Below, piece after piece: positions 1-9,037 of a stretch of 64,000 nucleotides of DNA. This DNA comes from Burkholderiales bacterium 70-64 (GTDB taxonomy: Bacteria > Pseudomonadota > Gammaproteobacteria > Burkholderiales > Burkholderiaceae_E). Under the pieces are notes generated by a model that saw only the letters and a list, made by a program, of their open reading frames with translations, had not been told where the DNA came from and did no database searches. Location of the stretch: contig MKUQ01000025.1 in the NCBI GenBank assembly GCA_001898645.1, forward strand, positions 62,001-126,000. Reading direction: 5' to 3'. The translations under genes were made by a program, and so were the position numbers. Within the stretch, counting starts at the first letter, position 1. Each line of letters opens with the position of its first letter.

Positions 1-359
<359 letters not shown>

Positions 360-406
360 GGTGGCTGAATGAGGCGGCGGACGATGTCGTATCTTCCGGG
401 GCATCC

Positions 407-1618
407 ATGAAGATCCCACGCTTCGGTCGCCGCACCGTCCTCACGATCGCGCTTGCCGCGCTGGCGGCCGCGGGGCTCGCCTTCGGGTTTCGCACGCCGG
501 CGCCGCTGGTCGATACCGCGGAGGTCGTGCGCGGCCCGTTCCGGGTCTTCTTCGAGGAGGAGGGCCGCACCCGGGTGAAGGATCTCTACGAAGTGTCGGC
601 GCCGATCGCCGGCCGCCTGCGCCGCGTGCAGCTCGAGCCGGGCGACCAGATCGCGCCCGGCGACCTGCTGTTCACGATCGAGCCGCTGGTGGCGGCGCCC
701 CTCGACGCGCGCGCCCTCGCCCAGGCGCAGGCGAGCCTGGAGCGCGCCGAGGCGGCGCTGAACGAGGCCGGCACGCGCCGGCAGGCCGAGGAGGCGCGCG
801 CCGGGCTGGCCACCGCCGAGCTGGCGCGCATCCGGCCGCTGGCCGCCGACGGCCACGTCTCGAAGTCGGCGCTCGATCGCGCCCGCACCGAGGCCGACGG
901 CGCGGCCGCTGCGCTGCGCTCGGCACGCTTCGCCGTCGAGGTGGCGCGCCACGAGCGCGACGTGGCGCGCGCGGCGTTCACCAGCGGGCGCAGCGGCGCG
1001 GCGCAGGCGATCCGGGTCACCTCGCCGATCGAGGCCACCGTGCTCAAGCGGCTGCGCCAGAGCGAGGGCACCGTGGCCTCGGGCACGACGGTGCTCACCC
1101 TCGGCGATCTCGACAGCCTGGAGGTCGAGGTCGACGTGCTCTCGCCCGACGCGGTGCGGCTGAGCCCGGGCACGCCGGTCGAGCTGGAGCGCTGGGGCGG
1201 CGACGGCGTCCTGCCCGGACGCGTGCGGCGCATCGAGCCGGCCGGGTTCACCAAGGTGTCGGCGCTCGGCGTGGAGGAGCAGCGCGTGTGGGTGATCGTC
1301 GAGCTCGACGGCGCGCGCGAGGCATGGCGGCGGCTCGGCGATGCCTATCGGGTGGAGGCGCGCTTCGTCGTCTGGCAGGGCGACGACGTGCTGCAGGTGC
1401 CGGCGGCGGCGCTGTTTCGCGAGGGCGAGCGCTGGGGCGTCTACGTGCTGGAGGGCGGGCGGGCGCGCTACCGGGCGGTCACGCCGGGGCGGCGCAGCGG
1501 CCTGCTGGCCGAGGTCGCCGAGGGCCTGGCGGCCGGCGAGCAGGTGCTGCTGCATCCCGGCCAGGAGATCGCCGACGACGTGCGCGTGCGGCCGCGCCGG
1601 CATGCCGCCGGCAGCTGA
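407..1618 (+). CDS. HlyD/RND-type periplasmic adaptor subunit
   Basis: A 403-residue membrane-fusion protein expected to link the upstream ABC permease to an outer-membrane channel. A single N-terminal membrane helix lies at about residues 10-27. It is followed by half of a barrel-sandwich (lipoyl-like) domain ([20 protein letters not shown]), an Ala/Glu/Arg-rich coiled coil at about 100-190, the second lipoyl half ([15 protein letters not shown]) and beta-barrel domains. Length and domain order are normal for the family. It starts 48 bases after the permease stop, so the two are probably co-transcribed. The ribosome-binding site is weak. The cargo is unknown. Confidence 0.85.
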   Translation: MKIPRFGRRTVLTIALAALAAAGLAFGFRTPAPLVDTAEVVRGPFRVFFEEEGRTRVKDLYEVSAPIAGRLRRVQLEPGDQIAPGDLLFTIEPLVAAPLDARALAQAQASLERAEAALNEAGTRRQAEEARAGLATAELARIRPLAADGHVSKSALDRARTEADGAAAALRSARFAVEVARHERDVARAAFTSGRSGAAQAIRVTSPIEATVLKRLRQSEGTVASGTTVLTLGDLDSLEVEVDVLSPDAVRLSPGTPVELERWGGDGVLPGRVRRIEPAGFTKVSALGVEEQRVWVIVELDGAREAWRRLGDAYRVEARFVVWQGDDVLQVPAAALFREGERWGVYVLEGGRARYRAVTPGRRSGLLAEVAEGLAAGEQVLLHPGQEIADDVRVRPRRHAAGS

Positions 1619-1701
1619 ACGCCGGCGTCCGCTGGCGATGGCGGTAGTCGATCGCGGTCGACAGGGGTCGGCGGCGATGGTTACCGGTGATCGGTATCGG
1701 T

Positions 1702-1716
1702 TGACGGTGACCGTCA
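1702..1716. promoter_or_regulatory. Perfect inverted repeat TGACGGT-G-ACCGTCA
   Basis: Two 7-base arms around one central base, inside the 239-base gap between the adaptor gene and fixA. It lies only 23 bases upstream of the FNR-type box. A one-base centre is too tight for an RNA hairpin loop, and no T-run follows, so a protein operator is more likely than a terminator. No regulator is assigned. Confidence 0.4.
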
Positions 1717-1738
1717 GGAACGCCGCGGCCGCGCTCGG

Positions 1739-1752
1739 TTGATCTGAATCAA
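1739..1752 (+). promoter_or_regulatory. FNR/FixK-type box upstream of fixABCX
   Basis: TTGATCTGAATCAA matches the FNR/FixK/Anr consensus TTGAT-N4-ATCAA at all ten conserved bases. Its centre is about 112 bases before the fixA start codon. If it acts as a class II activator site centred near -41.5, transcription would start near position 1787. This predicts low-oxygen induction of the fix operon. The Crp/Fnr-family protein at 47714-48388 lacks an FNR-type N-terminal cysteine cluster, so the cognate FNR/FixK is probably elsewhere. Confidence 0.8.
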
Positions 1753-1857
1753 GAACATCGCGCCGGAGCGCAAAAACCATGGCCGGGAGGCGCGCGCCGA
1801 TCTTGTGAGGATCGGAGCCATAATGGTAAAACGGTACCGAAATACCGGAGCCGCCCC

Positions 1858-2700
1858 ATGGGTATGCACATCGTCGTCTGCATCAAGCAGGTGCCCGACT
1901 CGAGCCAGATCCGCGTCCACCCGGTGACTAACACCATCATGCGCCAGGGCGTGCCGGCCGTGGTCAATCCGTTCGACCTGATCTCGCTCGAGGAGGCGCT
2001 GCGCGTCAAGGACGCCTTCGGCGCGCGCGTCACCGTGCTCAGCATGGGCCCCAAGATGGCGGTCGACGCCCTGAGGAAGTGCGTGTCCTACGGCGCCGAC
2101 GACGCGATCCTCATCACCGACCGCGTCTTCGCCGGCTCCGACACGCTGGCCACTTCGTACGCGCTGTCGTCGGCGATCCGCACCATCGGCAGGCAGCAGC
2201 CGGTCGACATGGTGTTCTGCGGCAAGCAGACCATCGACGGCGATACCGCCCAGGTCGGCCCGGGCATCGCGCGCCGGCTCGGGCTGCAGCAGCTCACCTA
2301 CGTCTCGCGCATCGAGCAGGTCGATCCGCAGGCGCGCGAGATCGTCGTGCACCGCCGCGCCGAGGGCGGCGTGCAGGTGATGAAGACCAGGCTGCCGTGC
2401 CTGGTCACGATGATGGAAGGGGCCAACACCATCCGCTTCGCCGACATGGACAACATGTTCCGCGCCGCGCGCTGCGAGGTGCTCGAGTGGGACCACAAGG
2501 CCGCCGGCATCGAGGAGCTCACGCGCTGCGGCCTCAAGGGCTCGCCGACGGTGGTGAAGAAGGTGTTCGCGCCGCCGCCGCGCGCGAACAAGGCGGAAGT
2601 GCTCGATGCGGCCGGCAAGCCGCCGCGCGAAGTCGTCGACGCGCTGCTGGGCAAGCTGTTCGCCAAGCGGCCCGACCTCGAACAGGAGATGCATCCATGA
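1858..2700 (+). CDS. fixA: Electron transfer flavoprotein beta subunit FixA
   Basis: The 280-residue beta subunit of a FixAB-type electron transfer flavoprotein, a cytoplasmic FAD/AMP-binding heterodimer partner of FixB. The N-terminus [17 protein letters not shown] and the segment [17 protein letters not shown] are typical of EtfB/FixA. The order fixA-fixB-fixC-fixX distinguishes it from the housekeeping etfBA pair. The ATG at 1858 is preferred because GGAG at 1847-1850 is seven bases upstream; an in-frame ATG at 1864 is the alternative. The stop overlaps the fixB start (ATGA), implying translational coupling. An FNR-type box lies upstream. Confidence 0.93.
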   Translation: MGMHIVVCIKQVPDSSQIRVHPVTNTIMRQGVPAVVNPFDLISLEEALRVKDAFGARVTVLSMGPKMAVDALRKCVSYGADDAILITDRVFAGSDTLATSYALSSAIRTIGRQQPVDMVFCGKQTIDGDTAQVGPGIARRLGLQQLTYVSRIEQVDPQAREIVVHRRAEGGVQVMKTRLPCLVTMMEGANTIRFADMDNMFRAARCEVLEWDHKAAGIEELTRCGLKGSPTVVKKVFAPPPRANKAEVLDAAGKPPREVVDALLGKLFAKRPDLEQEMHP

Positions 2701-3788
2701 GCAGCGAAGAGCAAGCGGCCACGCCGGCTGCCGCCGCCCCGCGCCGCGGCGGGGGCATCGACCTGGGCGCCTGGAAGGGCGTGTGGGTCAACATCGAGCT
2801 GGAGCGCGGGCGCGTGCACCCGGTGTCCTGGGAGCTGCTGGGCGAGGGCCGCAAGCTGGCCGACCACCTCGGCGTGCCGCTGTCTGGCGTGGTGCTCGGC
2901 CCCGGCGAGCCGGCCACCGACGATGCCTGCGTCGAGGCGTTCCGTCACGGCGCCGACACGGTCTACGTGGTGCGCCATCCGGTGCTCGCGCACTACCGCA
3001 CCGATCCGTACACCCAGGTGCTCACCGAGCTGGTCCAGCGCCACCGGCCGGAGATCCTGCTGCTGGGCGCCACCACGCTCGGGCGCGATCTCGCCGGAGC
3101 GGTGGCGACCACCCTCGGCACCGGCCTGACGGCCGACTGTACCGAGCTGCGCATCGACGACGAGACGCGCAGCCTGGCGGCCACGCGCCCGACCTTCGGC
3201 GGCACCCTGCTGTGCACCATCCATACCCTGGAGTACCGGCCCCAGATGGCCACCGTGCGTCCGCGGGTGATGGCCATGCCGGCGCGCGACGCGCAGCGCA
3301 GCGGCACCGTCGTGGCCGAGGAGGTGGCGCTCTCCGAGGACGACGTGATCACCAAGATCCTGTCGTACATCCCCGATGCGGACGCCGACAAGGCGCAGCT
3401 CGCCTATGCCGACGTCGTCGTGGCCGGCGGGCGCGGCATGGGCAAGCCGGAGAACTTCCGCCTGGTGCGCGAGCTGGCCGAGGTGCTGGGCGCCGAGTAC
3501 GGCGGCTCGCGCCCGGTGGCGCAGGCCGGCTGGGTGAGCGGCGATCGCCAGATCGGCCAGACCGGCAAGACGATCCGCCCCAAGCTCTACATCGCCGCCG
3601 GCATCTCCGGGGCGATCCAGCACCGGGTCGGGGTCGAGGGAGCGGACGTGATCATCGCGATCAACACCGATCCCAAGGCGCCGATCTTCGAGTTCGCCAC
3701 CTATGCGGTCGTGGGCGACGCGCTGCAGATCCTGCCGGCGCTCACCGAGGCGCTGCGCGAGCGGATCCACCGCCGCGCGGTCGCCTGA
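2697..3788 (+). CDS. fixB: Electron transfer flavoprotein alpha subunit FixB
   Basis: The 363-residue alpha subunit that pairs with FixA. An N-terminal Ala/Pro-rich leader (about 20 residues) precedes the EtfA fold. The C-terminal FAD-binding domain is clear: [51 protein letters not shown] and [13 protein letters not shown]. In FixABCX systems FixAB takes electrons from NADH and is thought to bifurcate them to quinone (through FixC) and to ferredoxin/flavodoxin. The start ATG overlaps the fixA stop. Confidence 0.93.
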   Translation: MSSEEQAATPAAAAPRRGGGIDLGAWKGVWVNIELERGRVHPVSWELLGEGRKLADHLGVPLSGVVLGPGEPATDDACVEAFRHGADTVYVVRHPVLAHYRTDPYTQVLTELVQRHRPEILLLGATTLGRDLAGAVATTLGTGLTADCTELRIDDETRSLAATRPTFGGTLLCTIHTLEYRPQMATVRPRVMAMPARDAQRSGTVVAEEVALSEDDVITKILSYIPDADADKAQLAYADVVVAGGRGMGKPENFRLVRELAEVLGAEYGGSRPVAQAGWVSGDRQIGQTGKTIRPKLYIAAGISGAIQHRVGVEGADVIIAINTDPKAPIFEFATYAVVGDALQILPALTEALRERIHRRAVA

Positions 3789-3822
3789 AGCCGCCGGCGC
3801 GACCCCCCACGAGGAACCAGCC

Positions 3823-5121
3823 ATGGCCGAGAAATTCGATGCCATCGTGATCGGCGCCGGGCCGTCCGGCAACACCGCCGCCTACCTGATGGCCAAGGCG
3901 GGCATGAAGGTCCTGCAGCTCGAGCGCGGCGAGTACCCGGGCTCGAAGAACGTGCAGGGCGCGATCATGTACGCCGACGCGCTCGAGGCGGTGATCCCCA
4001 ACTGCCGCAAGCAGGCGCCCTTCGAGCGCGCCGTGCTCGAGCAGCGCATGTGGCTGATGGACGACCGCTCGCACGTCGGCTCGCACTTTCGCGGCACGGT
4101 CGACGCCGAGGAGCAGCCGACCCGCTACACGGTGATCCGCGCCAACATGGATCGCTGGCTCTCGGGCAAGGTCCAGGATGCCGGCGCCCTGCTCATCTGC
4201 GAGACCACCGTGGTCGAGCTGCTCAAGAAGGGCGAGCGCGTCATCGGCGTGCGCACCGACCGTGCCAACGGCGACATCTATGCCGGGGTGGTGGTGATCG
4301 CCGACGGCGTGAACTCGCTGGTGGCCACGAAATCGGGGCTGCGCTCGCCGGTCAAGGCGCACGACGTGGCGCTGGCGGTCAAGGAGATGCATTTCCTGCC
4401 CAAGCACACCATCGAGGAGCGCTTCAACATCTCCGGCAACGACGGCGTGGTGATCGAGATGTTCGGCAAGATCACCAAGGGGATGGTCGGCACCGGCTTC
4501 CTCTACACTAACAAGGAATCGATCTCGCTCGGCATCGGCTGCATGGTCGATGACTTCAAGGCGGCGAAGGTGAGCCCCTACCAGCTGCTCGAGGAGATGA
4601 AGAACCATCCCTCGGTGAAGCCGCTGATCGCCGGCGCCGAGGTCAAGGAGTACTCGGCGCACCTCATCCCCGAGGGCGGCTACAACGCCATCCCGACCAT
4701 CCACGGCGACGGCTGGGTCATCTGCGGCGACTCGGGCGGCTTCGTGAACTCGGTGCATCGCGAGGGCTCCAACCTCGCCATGACCACCGGCCGGCTGGCC
4801 GCCGAGACCATCATCGCCCTGCGCGACGAGGGCAAGGACTACACCGCGGCTCACCTCAAGCGCTACCGCAAGACGCTCGAGCAGAGCTTCGTGATGAAGG
4901 ACCTGAAGAAGTACCGCGACGTGCCGGAGATCCTGCACGACAACCGCCAGTTCCTCACCACCTACCCCGAGCTGCTCACCCGCGCGGCCCACACCATGCT
5001 GAAGGTCGACGGCGTCGACAAGCTCAGCAAGGAGAAGCAGATCAAGCGGGATTTCGTGGCCAAGCGCTCGCGCTTCGGCCTGTTCGGCGACGCCATCAAG
5101 CTGATGAGGGCCATGCGATGA
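3823..5121 (+). CDS. fixC: FixC, ETF:quinone oxidoreductase-like flavoprotein
   Basis: A 432-residue FAD protein that passes electrons from FixAB to the quinone pool at the membrane. The N-terminal dinucleotide-binding motif is AIVIGAGPSGNTAAYLMAKAG minus its outer residues (G-x-G-P-S-G). A second FAD contact is GDGWVICGDSGGFVNSVHREG-like at about residues 298-318. As in other FixC proteins, it lacks the C-terminal iron-sulphur domain of full ETF-QO, which FixX supplies instead. A 34-base gap separates it from fixB, and its stop overlaps the fixX start. Confidence 0.93.
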   Translation: MAEKFDAIVIGAGPSGNTAAYLMAKAGMKVLQLERGEYPGSKNVQGAIMYADALEAVIPNCRKQAPFERAVLEQRMWLMDDRSHVGSHFRGTVDAEEQPTRYTVIRANMDRWLSGKVQDAGALLICETTVVELLKKGERVIGVRTDRANGDIYAGVVVIADGVNSLVATKSGLRSPVKAHDVALAVKEMHFLPKHTIEERFNISGNDGVVIEMFGKITKGMVGTGFLYTNKESISLGIGCMVDDFKAAKVSPYQLLEEMKNHPSVKPLIAGAEVKEYSAHLIPEGGYNAIPTIHGDGWVICGDSGGFVNSVHREGSNLAMTTGRLAAETIIALRDEGKDYTAAHLKRYRKTLEQSFVMKDLKKYRDVPEILHDNRQFLTTYPELLTRAAHTMLKVDGVDKLSKEKQIKRDFVAKRSRFGLFGDAIKLMRAMR

Positions 5122-5408
5122 GCATCAAGGTCGAGGAGAAGCTGTTCGAGAACCGCTACCGCGTCGACGAGGGCCGCGCGCACATCTTCATCAAGGAGCC
5201 CGACGTCTGCCGCGACAAGTGCGAGACGCCCTCGTGCACCTGGACCTGCCCGGCCGGCTGCTACACCCTGGGCGAGGACCACAGCGTGACGCTCTCGACC
5301 GACGGCTGCCTGGAGTGCGGCACCTGCCGGCTGCTGTGCAACGAGCACTTCAATGTCGACTGGTCGTACCCGCGCGGCGGATACGGGGTCCTCTACAAGT
5401 TCGGCTGA
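5118..5408 (+). CDS. fixX: Ferredoxin-like protein FixX
   Basis: A 96-residue iron-sulphur partner of FixC. Nine cysteines are visible at residues 31, 35, 40, 44, 48, 64, 67, 70 and 74. The C-terminal set (CLECGTCRLLC) is the cluster-binding motif that matches the iron-sulphur domain of ETF-QO. Length is normal for the family. It is the last gene of the fix operon and its start overlaps the fixC stop. No nif gene is visible, so a role in feeding nitrogenase is not shown here. Confidence 0.93.
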   Translation: MSIKVEEKLFENRYRVDEGRAHIFIKEPDVCRDKCETPSCTWTCPAGCYTLGEDHSVTLSTDGCLECGTCRLLCNEHFNVDWSYPRGGYGVLYKFG

Positions 5409-5435
5409 CCGCGCAGTAGACTCCCTCACACGTTC
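5409..5435 (-). repeat. 3'-end repeat, half element (a)
   Basis: Read on the minus strand this is GAACGTGTGAGGGAGTC followed by TACTGCGCGG. It spans the stop codon of the aldehyde dehydrogenase gene, which ends Asn-Val-stop as AAC-GTG-TGA. It is one of at least seven copies of the same sequence at gene 3' ends in this window. Here only one arm is present, and it lies between two convergent genes. Confidence 0.6.
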
Positions 5436-6922
5436 TCGAAACGAATGCCCTGTGCGAGCGGAAGCTCGCGCGAGTAGTTGACGGTGTTGGTGGCGCGGCG
5501 CATGTAGCTGCGCCACGAGTCCGAGCCCGATTCGCGGCCGCCGCCGGTTTCCTTCTCGCCGCCGAAGGCCCCGCCGATCTCGGCGCCCGAAGGGCCGATG
5601 TTGACGTTGGCGATGCCGCAGTCGCTGCCTGACGAGGACAGGAACGCCTCGGCCTCGCGCAGATCGTTGGTGAAGATGCACGAGGACAGCCCCTGCGGCA
5701 CGTCGTTGTGCAGGGCGATCGCTTCCTCGAGGGTGTCGTAGCGCAGCGCGTAGAGGAGGGGCGCGAAGGTCTCCTCGTGCATCTCGGCGCCCTGCGCGTC
5801 GACCTCGGCGATGCAGGGACGCACGTACCAGGCGTCGGGGAATGCCTCGGCCAGCATGCGCTCGCCGCCGGTGATGCGCGCGCCGGCGGCCGCCAGCCGC
5901 GCGATCACCGCCTGCATGCGCTCGAAGGCGTGGCGGTCGATGAGCGGCCCGACCAGGGTGCCGGCCTCGAGCGGATTGCCCACCCGCACCGACGCCCAGG
6001 CCTGCTTCAGGCGCACGAGCAGCGCGTCGGCGACGTCGCGATGCACGATCAGCCGGCGCAGCGTGGTGCAGCGCTGCCCGGCGGTGCCCACGGCGCTGAA
6101 CAGGATCGCGCGCACGGCCAGATCGAGGTCGGCCGAAGGCGCGACGATCATCGCGTTGTTGCCGCCCAGCTCGAGCAGGCAGCGGCCGAAGCGGGCGGCC
6201 ACGCGCGGGCCGACCTCGCGGCCCATGCGGGTCGAGCCGGTCGCGCTCACCAGCGCCACGCCGGGATGATCGACCAGCGCCATGCCGGCCTCGCGCCCGC
6301 CGACTACGACCTGCACCAGGTTCGCCGGCGCCTGGCCGAAGCGCGCCGCGGCGCGCTCGAACAGCGCCCGGCAGGCCAGCGCGGTGAGCGGCGTCTTCTC
6401 CGACGGCTTCCACACCACCGGGTCGCCGCACACCAGGGCCAGCGCGGCGTTCCAGGCCCATACCGCGGCCGGGAAGTTGAACGCGCTGATCACGCCCACC
6501 ACCCCGAGCGGGTGCCAAGTCTCCATCATGCGGTGGCCGGGGCGCTCGGAGGCCATGGTCAGGCCGTAGAGCTGGCGCGACAGGCCGAGGGCGAAATCGC
6601 AGATGTCGATCATCTCCTGGACTTCGCCCAGGCCCTCCTGGAGGATCTTGCCGGTCTCGAGGGTGACCAGGCGCCCGAGCGGATCCTTGTGCGCGCGCAG
6701 CTCCTCGCCGAACAGGCGCACCAGCTCGCCGCGCCTCGGGGCGGGCACGCCGCGCCACTCGAGGAAGGCGCGCTGCGCCGCGCTCACGGCCGCGGCCACC
6801 TCGGGCGCCCCCTGCATGGGCAGCCGCGCCAGCGTGCGGCCGTCGATCGGCGAGACCACGCACAGCTCGCCCTCGGCCAGCGCGGCCGCTTCCAGGCCCA
6901 GGGCGCGCAGCAGTTCGTTCAT
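5426..6922 (-). CDS. Aldehyde dehydrogenase, ALDH7 (aminoadipate-semialdehyde) type
   Basis: A 498-residue NAD(P)-dependent aldehyde dehydrogenase. Catalytic residues are visible: Asn149 in SAFNFP, Glu251 in LELGGNN and Cys285 in GTAGQRCTT. The GNN and GQRCTTLRR signatures and overall length resemble the ALDH7/AmaB group, which oxidises aminoadipate semialdehyde in lysine breakdown. It is the last gene of a minus-strand cluster (TPP enzyme, FAD protein, TauE-like exporter), so its substrate may instead be an aldehyde made by that cluster. The start at 6922 (MNELLRALG) excludes an upstream in-frame extension that would run into the exporter gene. Confidence 0.85.
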   Translation of the reverse strand: MNELLRALGLEAAALAEGELCVVSPIDGRTLARLPMQGAPEVAAAVSAAQRAFLEWRGVPAPRRGELVRLFGEELRAHKDPLGRLVTLETGKILQEGLGEVQEMIDICDFALGLSRQLYGLTMASERPGHRMMETWHPLGVVGVISAFNFPAAVWAWNAALALVCGDPVVWKPSEKTPLTALACRALFERAAARFGQAPANLVQVVVGGREAGMALVDHPGVALVSATGSTRMGREVGPRVAARFGRCLLELGGNNAMIVAPSADLDLAVRAILFSAVGTAGQRCTTLRRLIVHRDVADALLVRLKQAWASVRVGNPLEAGTLVGPLIDRHAFERMQAVIARLAAAGARITGGERMLAEAFPDAWYVRPCIAEVDAQGAEMHEETFAPLLYALRYDTLEEAIALHNDVPQGLSSCIFTNDLREAEAFLSSSGSDCGIANVNIGPSGAEIGGAFGGEKETGGGRESGSDSWRSYMRRATNTVNYSRELPLAQGIRFENV

Positions 6923-6945
6923 GCGTTCTCCATCGTATCCCTGAC

Positions 6946-7665
6946 TCACGACACCAGCTCCCGCACCAGCAGCACCAGCGCGGCGGCGGCCGACACCGCC
7001 AGCACGACCGGACGCACCCGGCCGCGATCGATGTAGCCGATCGCGTGGCGCGACAGGCGGTAGCCGAGCAGCAGCGGCGCGAGCAGCCACAGGCTGGCGA
7101 GCAGCTGCATGAGGTCGAGGTGGCCCACCGCCGCCAGCGATGCCAGCGAGACGGTCGATCCGAGCACGAAGAACGCCCCCATGGTGGCGCGGATCGTCGG
7201 GCCGGGCACGTTCTGGTAGACCAGCGCCATCGGCGGCGAGCCCACCGAGGTGATGGTGCCCATGTAGCCGGAGGCGAGGCCGGCTGCCACCAGGTTGCCG
7301 CGCGTGGGCTGCACCCGCCAGCCCACGACGCTGAGCGCGATGGCGGCAAGGATCATCAGTGAGAACACCGTGGCGAACAGCGACGGCGGCAGCAGGGCGA
7401 TGGTCGCCCCGGCGCCGGCCGCCCCGAGCGCGCGCCCGACCGTGGCGAAGCCCAGCCCCGGCACGTCGATCGCGCCGCGCTCGCGCAGCGCCGTCATCAC
7501 CGACAGCAGCAGCGACAGCAGCAGCAGCGAGCCCGGCACCAGGCGCGGGTCGAGCATCACCGCCACCGGCGCGGCGAGCACGCCGAAGCCGACGCCGGTC
7601 GAGGCCTGCAGCATGGCCGCCGCGGCGACGGTCGCGGCCAGGGCGAGCACGACGGGCCAGTCCAT
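6946..7665 (-). CDS. TauE/SafE (TSUP) family membrane exporter
   Basis: A 239-residue, very hydrophobic inner-membrane protein with about seven or eight predicted helices. The duplicated TauE/SafE motifs are recognisable as QASTGVGFGVLAAP near residue 21 and SGYMGTITSVGSPPMAL near residue 135. Family members export sulfite, sulfoacetate or other small organic anions. Its position between the FAD oxidoreductase and the aldehyde dehydrogenase suggests it removes an anionic product or takes up the substrate of that pathway. The substrate cannot be named. Confidence 0.85.
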   Translation of the reverse strand: MDWPVVLALAATVAAAAMLQASTGVGFGVLAAPVAVMLDPRLVPGSLLLLSLLLSVMTALRERGAIDVPGLGFATVGRALGAAGAGATIALLPPSLFATVFSLMILAAIALSVVGWRVQPTRGNLVAAGLASGYMGTITSVGSPPMALVYQNVPGPTIRATMGAFFVLGSTVSLASLAAVGHLDLMQLLASLWLLAPLLLGYRLSRHAIGYIDRGRVRPVVLAVSAAAALVLLVRELVS

Positions 7666-7705
7666 GCCGGCGCTTCCGGTCCGGGCGGGACGCGCCGGCG
7701 GGTCG

Positions 7706-9037
7706 TCAGGCCGCGGCGCGCACCGGCACCCGCGCCGGGGCGCCGGCGCGGGCGGCGAACACGTCGGTGAGACCGGCCGCGGCCACGCGGGCGCGGATGC
7801 TGGCGACGTCGGTGGTGTAGGTGCCGCGCGCCTTCATGCGCTCGAAGTAGACCGAGCCGCAGAAGGTGAACTTCAGCCCCAGGCCCTCCTCGGTCTGCAT
7901 CTGCTCGCGCACGTGGCTGATCGCGTCGCCCACCGCCAGGCTGTCGGGCAGCACCAGCGGCGGCTCGCCGAGGGCGAGGCGGACGGCGTTGTAGCCGGCC
8001 AGCACGCCGGTGGTCACCACCTCGGTGTGGCCGACCAGCAGCCCGGCCTTCTCGCCGGCGCAGAACAGGTTGTCCACGCCGTCGACCTTGAGCGCGTCGT
8101 CGCGCGGCGCCATGCCGAGGTAGCGCACCGAGTTGCCGATGCCGCCGGAGTAGGGGTCCTCGTAGCGGGCGTTCTCGAAGCCGGGCACGCTGCGCAGCTC
8201 GGCGAGCGGGATGAAGGGCGTCATCAGCTTGGCGTGGCCGGTGTCGAGCAGGACGATGTTGTCCTTGTAGGCGGGCAGCGCGTACTGCTGGCAGGCCTTG
8301 AAGCTCAGCTTGTCGACGGCGCCGGCATCCTGCTGGCCCTCGGGGATCGGCACCACCGCCACGCCGGTGCGCTCGAGCTCCTCGCGCAGCGCCGGGGCGA
8401 GCGACTCCTTGTGCAGCTTGCACGATCCGCTCATGGCGCCGGTGCGGCCCAGCTTGCGCCCCGCGATGTCGGGCACGCCGGCGCGGCCGGAGATGCTGAC
8501 GCGGTTGCCGAAGGTATGGCAGCGCAGCACGCACATGGCGCAGCCGTTGCCGTGCGCGTTGCACACGTTGGGCACGCCGGCGCTGCCGGTGGTCTCGATG
8601 AAGGCATCGGCCGCGAAGCGCCGCGCGCCTTCGCTCTTGTGCGTCGAGACGGCGGCGATGCGCCGCCCGGCCATCTCCACGTCGGTGATGCGCACGTTGT
8701 AGTGCACCTGCACGCCGGCGTCGGCCAGCACCCGCCGCACCGCCGGCTCGATCGCGGCCACGTTGTACAGCGAGGCGTGGCTGTGGCCGGGGAACTCGAC
8801 GCCGGTATGCAGCGCACAGGCGTCCATGGCGGCGAACATCTCGCCGCCGCCCATGGCGATCATCTCCTCGGCGGCGGTGAAGCGGCCGTTGTTGCGGAAG
8901 ATGCCCCCCACCAGGCCGGTGCCCAGCAGCATGTCGGAGCGCTCGAGCAGCAGCACCTCGGCGCCCTGTTTCGCGGCGGACACGGCGGCGGCGCAGCCGG
9001 CCCAGCCGCCGCCGATGACGACGATCTTCATGTTCAT
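7706..9037 (-). CDS. FAD-dependent oxidoreductase with a C-x6-C-x2-C-x3-C motif
   Basis: A 443-residue protein. The N-terminal FAD-binding motif is VVIGGGWAGCAAAVSAAKQG, followed by the acidic end of the second strand (LLLERS). A conserved-looking segment around residues 155-180 holds Cys159, Cys166, Cys169 and Cys173, a spacing that could bind an iron-sulphur cluster. The C-terminal FAD contact is VDGVDNLFCAGEKAGLLVGH. It resembles PF12831-type FAD oxidoreductases. Its ATG overlaps the stop of the TPP enzyme gene (ATGA at 9034-9037), so the two proteins are made together and may interact. The substrate is unknown. Confidence 0.8.
   Translation of the reverse strand: MNMKIVVIGGGWAGCAAAVSAAKQGAEVLLLERSDMLLGTGLVGGIFRNNGRFTAAEEMIAMGGGEMFAAMDACALHTGVEFPGHSHASLYNVAAIEPAVRRVLADAGVQVHYNVRITDVEMAGRRIAAVSTHKSEGARRFAADAFIETTGSAGVPNVCNAHGNGCAMCVLRCHTFGNRVSISGRAGVPDIAGRKLGRTGAMSGSCKLHKESLAPALREELERTGVAVVPIPEGQQDAGAVDKLSFKACQQYALPAYKDNIVLLDTGHAKLMTPFIPLAELRSVPGFENARYEDPYSGGIGNSVRYLGMAPRDDALKVDGVDNLFCAGEKAGLLVGHTEVVTTGVLAGYNAVRLALGEPPLVLPDSLAVGDAISHVREQMQTEEGLGLKFTFCGSVYFERMKARGTYTTDVASIRARVAAAGLTDVFAARAGAPARVPVRAAA

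Noticed and set aside
1858-5408. fixABCX taken as proof of nitrogen fixation
   Set aside because: No nif gene is in the window, and FixABCX occurs in non-diazotrophs, so only electron transfer is claimed.
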